Below, one piece after another: positions 46,553-56,641 of a stretch of 64,000 bases of DNA; within the stretch, counting starts at the first letter, position 1, and each line of letters begins with the position of its first letter. Source of the stretch: Owenia fusiformis (Eukaryota > Annelida > Polychaeta > Sabellida > Oweniidae); contig CAIIXF020000003.1 in assembly GCA_903813345.2 (NCBI GenBank), positions 30,769,248-30,833,247 on the forward strand. The letters are read 5' to 3'. The position numbers and the translations under genes were made by a program. The notes below the pieces were generated by a model. That model saw nothing but the letters and a program-made list of their open reading frames with translations, was not told the DNA's origin and searched no databases.

Positions 46553-49500
46553 ATGCCACGCCAACGAACCAATATAAAGAAAAAGGTATGTTCTCAATAA
46601 TATTTTCTGCATATGATTAAATAACTGTAGTTATGGTTCAAATTCGTGCATGGTTTTATAACTTTAAGAGTTATGGTTCAAATTTGTGCATCTGGTTTGA
46701 AGGAGATGATCACTGATATGTTGCCATGCTGTATTTCAGTTAATAGGTCCCTCGCTGGAGGAGATCATGATGAAGTTAATAGAGGAAACAGTCTGTGTGT
46801 GTGCACTTATAGCTGTCCCGCACGTACACTGTCCATTCTGCGTCTATTCACCGCCCTTTGACGTCCCCATTTTTGGAAAACACTTACAGGAAGAACATAC
46901 GCCAAAAGTGAATGAAAATGAAGGTAAGGAAATACATTTTGCAACTGTTGATTGTATGGATATTACCAGAACAGCACTGTATCAACTGACTAATACAGTA
47001 GTTCAGTACCATCGTAATTCATTTCACTCATTGAATGACTTGCAAAGCATGGGGATCATTTCTACTCGTATCGAGTAGCTTATATTCACGAATGCATCTT
47101 TCAGTCAACCTTGTAGCTAGGGGCTACAGTGTTGATTGCAATTTGATGGCAAGCTCATTTAAATATGAATAGTACTAGCCATGTATCCCAGTAGCTGCAA
47201 CCTATTGCGTCAATTCCAATCGCTGATCTAAATAACAGGTTAATGTGCTGTTTTAGCAACAAGTAACAATGATCTATGATCTGTTCGCTAACTCAACTGA
47301 GCGGCTTTATTATAATTGATCATAACAGTGGCATAAAAAATCATGCCATCACTGATCACTGTTCGTCAACTTAATATCCCAGTATCATGATTCGTTAAAT
47401 CAACTTCAAAATGATGGGCTGATTTATGAAAATTAATATGTTAGTCCGGTAGCCAACAGCCAAAAGTTGCATCTGCGAATACTGGTAAATATATTCAGTT
47501 AATTTTTAGTATTTGGAAGCTAGTCTCACATAATAGGATTACTACTTTTTTTAATGAATAAAAGTACCACTGGTACTTGCTATTGTAATAACAGTACCAC
47601 TAGTATTTGGTCACAGAATAACAGTACCACTATTACTTTCTCATAGAATAACAGTTCCACTAGTTCTTGCTCACAGAATAATAGTACCACTAGTACTTGC
47701 TCATGGAATAAAAAACCCACAGGTGACTGGTACCTGCTCATAGAATAATAATACCACTCATATTTCCTTTAAGAATAAAAGCACAAATGGTGCTTGCTAA
47801 CAGAATAATAGTACATCTTGTACTTTCTTAAAGCATAATAGTACCGCTGGTACATGCTCACAAAATAAGAGTACTATTGTTACTTTTCCGCAGAGTATTA
47901 GTACCACTGGTACTTCCCACACATGGTGAGGTTGGTTTATTAAAAGAGATTCATTTTGAAGACCACAAGATATTTGCAAAACTTTAATTTATTTGAACAA
48001 TCACATTTTTACAAGTTGATAGTTAAAACACTTTGGCATAAAAATAACAAACACTTGAAAAACACAGAGATATTTCCCCAAATAAGTTCTTCTCATATCT
48101 GGTGAAAAAACACATTTTGTTCATGTGTCACATATTTTCAACAGTGTTTGACTTCAGTTTAAGTACTTTTCTCATCCCAATTCTAAAGTTTGTCGATCTG
48201 ACAGCATAAATAATAGGATTCATTCCAGAGTTGATGATTGCAAATATGTACGATATAAACATTCCCATGTACACGGTGTCATAGTCTAACCAATCAAATT
48301 GAATGGCTGTGAGGAAAACAACCAATGGTGTCCAACATACCTCAAATAAGCCAATCACAATTAGAGGTGTCTTTACGAGTTTGAAATTCATTTTGGCGAT
48401 GTTTGACCTTGATAAAGTGGCTCCATTTGTTGTTTGCATTTTGTTCTGTTGCGTTTTTGCCGTCATGAATATGCAACTGTAGATAACGATCTGTGGTATT
48501 AGAACTAAAATGTATAAGACGCCAAACGTCTTCATCATAAATTCAGGTATAGTTGCGTACTTTGCACAATGCAAAATTGCTTGCTCCGGGTTGCTCTTAA
48601 ATTGAAAGGTAATATCAATCACTATTGTTAAATAATATAGGACACAGAGTAACCATATTGCACATGATGTCATAATAGCTCTTTTATTTGTCATAATCGT
48701 CTGATATCGAAGTGGCCAAAATATTGCAATAAATCGGTCAATAGAAACCATCAGTAGAAAATGAAGTGATGCGAAAAATGGTATTGTAATTAGTAGTGGG
48801 TTAATCAATTGAAATGCAAAACTGCATATTAGTTCTAATGGCACATATCTCACAGGCAGCAATATTAAACAAGCCAAGCCAGTTAATTCATCCGCAACAG
48901 CTAAGTGTATAATAAAAATATTGGCCACTGTTCGTAATGGAATGTATGTTCTATATGTGACAATGACTAGCGTATTTCCCATCACTATCCATAAAGCTAC
49001 CACTGTTTCAAGTATCATCATTAAAACCAAACCTGTATCATTTATTGGGAGGTTTGATAAAATCGTTCTTGAACTGTTGGTTGTAGATGTTGACCCATTC
49101 ATACCTAATTGTTATGCATAGCACGCTGAATCTCAGCTGAAGGTAGTCAAGTTTTTATTCCAATTTGATTTCCATTTCATATTTCATGAACTTTCAGGAC
49201 CTGTGTTCTTACAAAACACTTTCTCATATCCAGAGCTGTTAGTTCATGCATTGTCATACAAATATTGCATTCCTTTAGTATTAATGAGTATTCCTATCCT
49301 AATCACATGTATTCCAAAGGTTTATTTTCATGCTCTTAACTTATCTTGCCTAATAGTGCTAAGTGTGTTTACTCTGAGTGCTTTAAATCTTTTTGTTTCA
49401 GTGCATTAATGGCATTAATTATGCAATCCCATTAGCAATATCTGTAACATTTGTGACTAATGGAACTTGTTAACATCAATCTATTTTTGAAATTGATTTT

Positions 49501-52500
49501 CTAAAGTGGTTGTGTGTGGGATATATGTTGCCATACATGCAATGGAGCTCATGTAATGATGTAATATCCCTTTTTCTAATATCCCTTTCTATGTTGTTGC
49601 TGTGTTCCTGCTCTGCCCTGTTGTTGTTGCTATGTTCCAGCTCTGCCCAGGTTGTTGTTGCTATGTTCCAGCTCTGCCCCTGTTGTTGTTACTATGTTCC
49701 AGCTCTACCCTGTTGTTGTTGTTGTTGCTATGTTCCAGCTATTGTTGTTGCTATGTTACAGCTCTGCACTGTTGTTGTTGCTATGTTCCAGCTCTGCCCT
49801 GTTGTTGTTGCTATGTTCCAGCTCTGCCCTGTTGTTGTTGTTGTTGTTGCTATGTTCCAGCTCTGCCCTGTTGTTGTTGTTGTTGCTATGTTCCAGCTCT
49901 GCCCTGTTGTTATTGCTGTGTTCCTGCTCTGCCCTGTTGTTGTTGCTATGTTCCAGCTCTGCCCAGGTTGGTGTTGCTATGTTCCAGCTATTGTTGTTGC
50001 TATGTTCCAACTCTGCCCTGTTGTTGTTGCTATGTTCCAGCTCTGCTGTGGTGTTGTTGCTATGTTACAGCTCTGCACTGTTGTTGTTGCTATGTTCAAG
50101 CTTTGACATTTAGTTGTTGTTACTATATTCTGGCTCAATCCTATTGTTGCTATTATGTTCCAGCTCTGACCTATTGTTGTTGTTGATATGTTCTACCTCC
50201 GACCTATTGTTGCTGTTGCTATGTTTCAGTCCTGACCTATAGCTGTTGTTGCTATGTTCCAACTCTGACCTACTGTTGTTGCTATGGTTTAGCTCTGACC
50301 TATTGTTGTTGCTATGCTTTAGCTCTGACCTATTGTTGTTGCTATGCTTTAGCTCTGACCTATTGTTGTTGCTATGCTTTAGCTCTGACCTATAGCTGTT
50401 GTTACTATGTTCCAGCTCTGACCTATTGTTGTTACTATGTTCTAGGGCTGACTTACTTGATGTGTAAGAGACAGTGCCATGGGGGAACAACTTCTGGTCA
50501 CTACCATTGCAGACAATGCACCAAAGTATTCAATGGCAAACTTGATCTGAAACATATAGAACATCATCGAAGAGATGATCTGTCTCAGAACAGACCTACA
50601 AAGGTGAGATTTAGTAATACCTGCAATCTGCATACTGCAAAACATGTTGAATTCATTCATGTAACATGAATTCTGAATCAATTTTTATTGTGTGTCTCGA
50701 ATTTGAGAATTTTCCATTAGTCCTAATCTAAATTGTTATATAGTTTTTGTAACATGGGCAGAGTAAGAGATATTAGGGGTTGACAAAAGCAACATGTATA
50801 ATTGAACTACTGAATTGCTTACCACCTCGCATACCTATATCTCCCAAAAAAACTGTGATATCTTATCACCAAGTTAAGTTTTTAAGATTAATGGAGAAAT
50901 GTATGTGAAATATATATAATAATATTGTAAAATATAATATGTGAGATATGCCAATTACTCTGAATTAGTACAAAATTAGTACTAAATTAGCACTCTGGAA
51001 AAAACGCGCTCATGAGCCCTCATGCCATGACTGCTAATTTAGTACTAATTTTGAACTAACTGAGTACTCAGCATATGTAATGAAAAATCAATGAAATTAG
51101 CTCTATATTATCACTCATCATATGAGTAGTCATTTAGTACTAAAAATGCAATAAAACAGTACTCATGTCATAGTTGTTCATTTAGCACTAGTATTTACTG
51201 AAATGAGTACTCAATTAGCGCTCAAATGCCATGAGTACTGTTTTAGTACTCAGCATATCTCCCTGTTTAATTGTACCAAAAAAAGTAATTAAACTCACTC
51301 TGACTCATTCTCTGAAACTTTCTTGCATTGTTACTTGTTTTTCTATTTGGCTTTTAATTGATATCAGACTTCATAAAAAAACAGCCAGATTTGGTTATGT
51401 AGAATGATGAACCCATCTCAGCGGAAAAGCCAGGCTCTAAATAAAGTGAGGCATAAATAAGGCAAAGCTTCAAAACAATATCAATATACAGCTAAATGTT
51501 AATTAGTATGACAAAAAGAGCACTGGACTGAGGGAAACTATGGTGTTTATTTCCAGGTATTTCATACATTGACCAGCGTAATTTCCCCAGACCTAATGGA
51601 GTATATACCAGCAGACAACCAAGCTATCTGTGATACTTTACAACACAAGTTCAATGTCAAGTGTTCTCTCGTGAGTGACAAGTTGTGCGTTGTGAAAACA
51701 ACTTTGGAGAAAATGTCGAAGCTCTACAATTTCCTCTCACCATTAGCTTCTGAGAAATCTAAAGACATCGATGTGCAAAAGGTTTGATATAAATCTCAAA
51801 TAAACAGTATTAATAGAATATATCTAAATGCCTGGCTAATCTGAACACCTTCCAATCTGAACATCTTTTTCGGTCCCCAAACGGTGAACAGTCATATTTG
51901 AAAAATAAACCTGTCTAATCTGAACATATTTCTTCAAAATCCAGAATTTTTTAAATGTTAAAACATCAAAATGTGTACACCTCCAAATATAAATGCTTTG
52001 AGCCAGTCACAATGGTTTTGGGATTAGTCAGGCTTTACTGTAATAGTAAGAGCGATATTTATTTTTCTATTACATTATTTAACTGTAACTATCCTCAGTA
52101 TTTATATGTGAATAGATCATGAGTAATACGAGAGGAATGAAAATTGTAGTCTCTGTTATGATTACACTGGACTTATAAGCATGATACATTCTTAATGAAA
52201 ACCTCAATATCTTTTGATTTGCAACATTGACTTTTGGCCTTATGACTTTACTGTTGACTGCTTCAGGTACTATCTCGTTTGTCAAGTTTACTAATGTATA
52301 CAATGATTCAAACATTTGAAAACCTCAATGAAGAATGATTTGAATGATTTGAAGTGCAATGCAGGATATATTCTGCTCGAGAAATTCCGTATTGGAACCA
52401 GACAAAGTCGAGTGCCAATACTGAATATGGAGAGCAGAATATATCCTGTATTGTACTTGAAATCATTCTATAACATTTTATCGTGTGATCCTCTGGATTG

Positions 52501-55230
52501 CTACTGAGTGAGAATGTCCCCTCTGTACCAATATTTTCTGTATTGCGACAGAGATGATCAATGGGGACAATCTTAATAGCAATACAGATTGGTACAGCAA
52601 AAGCACTGACCAATCAGAGGGCTTCCTTTTACTAATCATATGATAAATGTTTTTACTTATCTACAATTCTTTCCAGGTTGAATCCATATTCCAGGGATTC
52701 TCAAGCGCAAACATGTCAGCTGGGCAAACTAACCCTGAAGTAGAGCAGGGTAACAATTCCCGAGATGTGCAGAGTACCAATACCCAAATAGTGCAGGATG
52801 ACAATTCCCAAATAGTGCAGAATGACAATACCCAAATAGTGCAGGATGACAATACCCAAATAGTGCAGAATGACAATACCCAAATAGTGCAGAGTACCAA
52901 TACCCAAATAGTGCAGAATGACAATACCCAAATAGTGCAGAAAAACAATGCTCAAATGGTGAAGGGCAGTAATGAAACACTAAACATCACTTCGCCTTTT
53001 GTTCATGAGCAGCATTCAACTGAAAGTGATGGACCTGTCAAGTCTATTGAGATTGAAAAAACAAATTTACCAAAGAGCAATGATGTGGGAAATATTGGTA
53101 TATCCGATTCCTCATTGAAACGATTAAGTTCTTCATTGAAAGAAGCACATAAGTTGATACGTGTAAGGATACGCTTGAAGGACTGTATGAAAAGTAAGTC
53201 ACCAGGAGAGAGTATACAACCAAAGAAACTCAAACTATCTAGAACTTTGAGAAAATCTTCTAGAATAACACGTCCTAACACGCGTTACTCTAAACATGTC
53301 AAGATTAGTGAGAAAGTCAGTGAAAGGGCGATCCAGGACCAGCCGCGGGAAGAGAACAGTACAAAAGGTTTGAAAAATGATTCTCAAAACATACAAACTA
53401 AAGATGAAGTTAATACAGATGACTGTGATATGGATGATAATGATTATGCTATGGATGATATTGATGACAATGTTAACAATGGAGATGAAGATGTTAATGA
53501 AGTTGATAAAGAGCCTGAAATTAATGGGGATAGAAATACTGATGTTGGTGATAGTACCAACATTGATAAGGAAGAAAAGAGTTGTGCTGTTGATGAAAAT
53601 GTAGATGAAGGTGTTAATAATGATAGACTTGATACCCAAATGAATGAAAATGACGATGCTGATGGAATGATTTCTGATGATGAAATTCTTACATTTGAAG
53701 AAGAAAATGGAAACATGAAAATGGTGTTTCAAATAGACAAACTAAAACAAGTTGAAGGCAAAGAAAATAATACTAAAAAAGAAAAACTTGACGCTAAAAA
53801 ACGCTGGCCCTGTGATTTATGTGGTAAAAGGTTTACAAGGAAAGAGCAAGTGAAAATCCACAAGAGAAGACAAGTGTGTACCCGTCCTCCAAAACCAAAA
53901 AGTGTAAGAAAGCGACCACTTCCCGAGAAAAGAACTTGTCCCTTATGTTGCAAGGAAGTGTTTTACTTAGACTTACATTTAAAGAGAAAGACTTGCCAAA
54001 AGTAAACCCCTGAAGATTATAAGTGTATATGTACAGCCTGCGGCAAAGGTTTCATAAATGAAAACCTGCTCAGTCAGCATTACCGTTACACACATGGACC
54101 AAATAACAAGTCCCTCTGTCCTGAATGTGGTAAGAAAGTCTGGACTAAGAATCTAGCCGCTCATCTACGGGAAAGGCATCACAAAGGTCGTAAGGAGATG
54201 CACATGTGTCAAGTTTGCGGAACATTTTACACAAGAAAAAGCTCGTTGAATTCACACATCTTGAAAGAACATACTGAAGGTTACGACAGATATATACACA
54301 AATGTAAAGAATGCGGTAAAGGGTTCCAAAATGCCTATTATCTTAAGGGTCATGTTTTGACCAATCACAGTGATAGCGAGCCTACATTCCAGTGTCATAA
54401 ATGTGGGAAAAAATTCTTTCAACGGTAAGTATAGTATTAATGTAATTTGAAGGAACTGGACAAAGCTATTAAGGAAACAAGAATATTCCATCAATGTTGT
54501 CAAATTATTCCAAAATCAAAATTAGTGGGTTGCGTGTACTATGTAGTATGTAATGATTATTTCCCTAGATTTATTTTCATACATTATATTTGAAATGATG
54601 ATGGCCATTTTAGCTCACTTAATTGAATTTCTGTGTTATAGACCTAGTATACATACAAGGTATTTTAAAAGATGACAAACTGTTCGTCCTTTGTGCACAA
54701 TTATAAAAGTATAAAGATATCTATTAAATGCTGAATGGTAAAGGCAAGTCACAAAAATGATGGTTATTGCAATACAATGTCAACACATCTTGCTTTGGAC
54801 ATAATAACAATTTTCTCTTTATTTCAGGCATACTCTCAGCAACCACTTCAAGCAAAAGCATTTAGCCTCATATTTGAAGTGTAGACTCTGCCACAGTGGT
54901 TTTAACAACAAAGCATTGCTGCATAATCATTTCTCAAAAAAACATAATGCTCAATTTTCTTGGTCCGAGTTCATTCAAGGATACCATTCGTGTAACCAGT
55001 GTGGCAAACTTTGCACGACAGAAGATCAACTAAAAAAACATTTGAAGAAATGCCAGGAGGTACACAAAACAGGAAGTGATGAGGGCGCCACTGTCCAGCA
55101 CCATGACAACGTAGTAGAGACCCAACTAGAATACGAAGAACAATCAGAAAAATATATTTGTGCTATTTGTCATGCTATGTTTGATACCAAAGAGGAAGTA
55201 GATCTACACTTAGTAACTCATAATTATTGA
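46553..55230 (+). CDS. C2H2 zinc-finger protein, paralog B (ZNF-B), with one in-frame premature stop
   Basis: Six exons (46553-46585, 46740-46923, 50446-50603, 51557-51781, 52677-54424, 54828-55230) keep frame for 916 codons, but a TAA at 54003-54005 (codon 643) interrupts exon 5. The protein to that point has 642 residues: an N-terminal MPRQRTNIKKK, atypical Cys/His fingers, the 75-residue block shared with ZNF-A (about three quarters identical), an octapeptide repeat, an acidic region and two C2H2 fingers. Downstream, eight more fingers remain intact across two exons. Counterparts of the first three ZNF-A exons are missing. The gene may be a recent pseudogene, a truncated protein or a nonsense allele. 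An AATAAA lies at 55709-55714. A GPCR gene is nested in the intron after exon 2. Confidence 0.82.
47556..47918. repeat. Minisatellite with palindromic GTACCACTAGTAC-type units
   Basis: About eleven units of roughly 30-34 bp carry the theme AGTACCACTGGTAC or AGTACCACTAGTACTTG followed by CTCATAGAATAA. It lies in the long ZNF-B intron, just downstream of the nested GPCR gene. Confidence 0.8.
48128..49102 (-). CDS. Class A (rhodopsin-like) GPCR, intronless, nested in a ZNF-B intron
   Basis: A single 324-residue frame with seven hydrophobic segments. Family marks are visible: GN in TM1 (MGNTLVIV), LAVAD in TM2, a Cys before TM3, IDRF at the end of TM3 in place of DRY, a Cys in extracellular loop 2 (ILHCAKY), CWTPL in TM6 and NPIIY in TM7. 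The N terminus is short with N-glycosylation sequons (NGS, NSS, NDT). The ligand is unknown; it belongs with small-ligand or orphan amine/adenosine-like receptors at most. A minus-strand AATAAA at 47988-47993 lies about 135 bases after the stop. The whole gene sits opposite to ZNF-B, between its exons 2 and 3. Confidence 0.9.
   Translation of the reverse strand: MNGSTSTTNSSRTILSNLPINDTGLVLMMILETVVALWIVMGNTLVIVTYRTYIPLRTVANIFIIHLAVADELTGLACLILLPVRYVPLELICSFAFQLINPLLITIPFFASLHFLLMVSIDRFIAIFWPLRYQTIMTNKRAIMTSCAIWLLCVLYYLTIVIDITFQFKSNPEQAILHCAKYATIPEFMMKTFGVLYILVLIPQIVIYSCIFMTAKTQQNKMQTTNGATLSRSNIAKMNFKLVKTPLIVIGLFEVCWTPLVVFLTAIQFDWLDYDTVYMGMFISYIFAIINSGMNPIIYAVRSTNFRIGMRKVLKLKSNTVENM
49588..50445 (+). 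repeat. Minisatellite derived from the adjacent 3' splice site (ZNF-B)
   Basis: About 28 units of roughly 30 bp (GTTGTTGTTGCTATGTTCCAG then CTCTGCCCT or CTCTGACCTA) run up to exon 3 at 50446. The true junction, CTATGTTCTAG/GGCTGACTTA, is itself the last unit. Unit length is mostly a multiple of three, so long frames stay open on both strands; these are not genes. Confidence 0.92.
50942..51263. mobile_element. MITE-like inverted repeat rich in TTAGTACTAA motifs
   Basis: GAGATATGCC near the left end is matched by GCATATCTCC at the right end. In between, GAGTACTCA, TTTAGTACTAA and GCCATGAGTAC motifs repeat in both directions. It lies in the ZNF-B intron between exons 3 and 4. Confidence 0.55.
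52342..52469. mobile_element. Palindromic MITE, about 130 bp
   Basis: GAATGATTTGAAGTGCAAT and GCAGGATATATTCTGCTC on the left are inverted at the right end (GAGCAGAATATATCCTG, TACTTGAAATCATTC). It lies in the ZNF-B intron before exon 5. Confidence 0.75.
52753..52970 (+). repeat. In-frame 24-bp coding repeat (octapeptide NTQIVQ-D/N-D) in ZNF-B
   Basis: Eight to nine 24-bp units encode N-T/S-Q-I-V-Q-D/N-D near the start of exon 5. The ZNF-A counterpart lacks them, so the array arose in this paralog after duplication. Confidence 0.9.
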
Positions 55231-55396
55231 GGTTTATAGTTGAGCTGCCAATACAAAGTGAAACCATGAATTTTGTGCATTTTGTATGCAATTTTTTTGT
55301 GTTACCTTCTTGGGTTAAACTCCAACTATAGAAGTATTGATGAATTAATGTTTACCTCTATTTAAGAAAGGCCTTGTCAATGTTGAAGTTCAATTA

Positions 55397-55591
55397 CAGG
55401 GTGGGCCAATAAAAACTGGAACATTTTCCTATTTATTCTATTCTCTTTATTTTTGCAGTTCGATCCACAAAAATTCAGATACTTAATGTAAGATGATTAT
55501 TAATTTTGTGAAGACTTTTGTGGATTGAACTGCAAAAATAAAGGGAATAGAATTAATAGAAAAATGTTCCAGTTTTTATTGGCCCACCCTG
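55397..55591. mobile_element. Tc1/mariner-type MITE, 195 bp, TA target duplication
   Basis: It begins CAGGGTGGGCCAATAAAAAC and ends with the exact inverse, flanked by TA (55395-55396 and 55592-55593). The arms are long and nearly perfect (about 90 bp), so the copy looks fairly young. No coding capacity. Confidence 0.88.
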
Positions 55592-55959
55592 TACTGTAAA
55601 TAGTTATGTAAATAGTCACCAGTACTATTAGACCACTCAAACAACAGTTGTATTTTATAATTATTGTATTTATTTGTATGTTCTTGTACATACAGATCTG
55701 TTTTAGAAAATAAATGGCAACTCCACAGAGTAGCAAATCACAACAAACAAATTATTCAAATCTGATATTTCCAAATGTACACCTTTCTAATATGTGAAGA
55801 AAGGAAAATCTATTCATTTGGATTTGAGTTGTCATAAGTTAGAAATGCGATTTGAGCCATTACAATTTTTGAAATGAATAGTATTTATGAAAAAAGAATT
55901 TACAAGGAGACAGACTGATAGATGGCTATTGGACAAATGGGTGGCTTTCCTATATAGAT

Positions 55960-56226
55960 CAGTGACGTAGCCAGGAAGAAAAAGCAATGAGGCGAAAAAT
56001 ATTTCCAAACCTTGCCTCGCTTGCCTAACAATAGAAGAACACGATGATAACCCTTACGTAATGAGATTGTTCACAATTGAATCACAAATTGATGATTTAA
56101 GATTAAAAATCTGTAAAAGCTATACAATTAATTTACAACTCGTCATTGCCAGGGGAATATTTCTCAAAGGATGTTAAAAAGGGGACAAGGCAAGTGCCTC
56201 GTCTGCTTCATCCTGGCTACGCTAGA
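55960..56226. mobile_element. MITE of the CGTAGCCAGG family, about 267 bp
   Basis: CAGTGACGTAGCCAGGA at the left is matched by TCCTGGCTACGCTAGAG at the right. A second inverted pair (GCAATGAGGCGA-like against TGCCTCGTCTGC) lies inside. Confidence 0.65.
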
Positions 56227-56641
56227 GTAGTTAACCAATTGGATTTCATAGGTCGGGAAATTATCAATTATAAAGTATACAATGTGTATATATTATTGGA
56301 ATAGCATTCTCTCTTCTCGCAATAAAGCAATCAAATGCCTTTGAACATAATTATGAATGAATAAAAGTTGTTATGTTTATTTGGGAAATATTGTATGGTC
56401 CTAATACTGTCTAAAGCTAATTCCTTGCAAATATCATTTAATAGAATAAACTAGACTTTATCACTATGACCATTAGTGAAAAATTACATGTTATAAAAAT
56501 CCAATGAAAAAGTGTATAAGACCAAGAAAAAGTTTGACCACAAGTGACCAACAAATTCTGTATTTGATAATACATTGCCAGACTGTAGACAATGGCTGTG
56601 CATTTAAAAAAATATAATCCTCATCATACTGTTCAATTACA

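Larger units (their letters stand above)
55231..56641. other. Convergent spacer between ZNF-B and METTL3
   Basis: It contains the ZNF-B 3' region with AATAAA at 55709-55714, two MITEs (55397 and 55960, listed separately) and the expected METTL3 3' UTR. No further exon is recognised. Confidence 0.55.

Noticed and set aside
49510-50186. Long Cys/Leu/Val-rich open frames in three frames on plus and Asn/Ser-rich frames on minus
   Set aside because: They are translations of a minisatellite whose unit length is a multiple of three; no codon structure or start context supports genes.
52661-52980. Antisense frames with repeating CTIWVLS or LHYLGIV peptides
   Set aside because: These are reverse-strand readings of the 24-bp coding repeat in ZNF-B.
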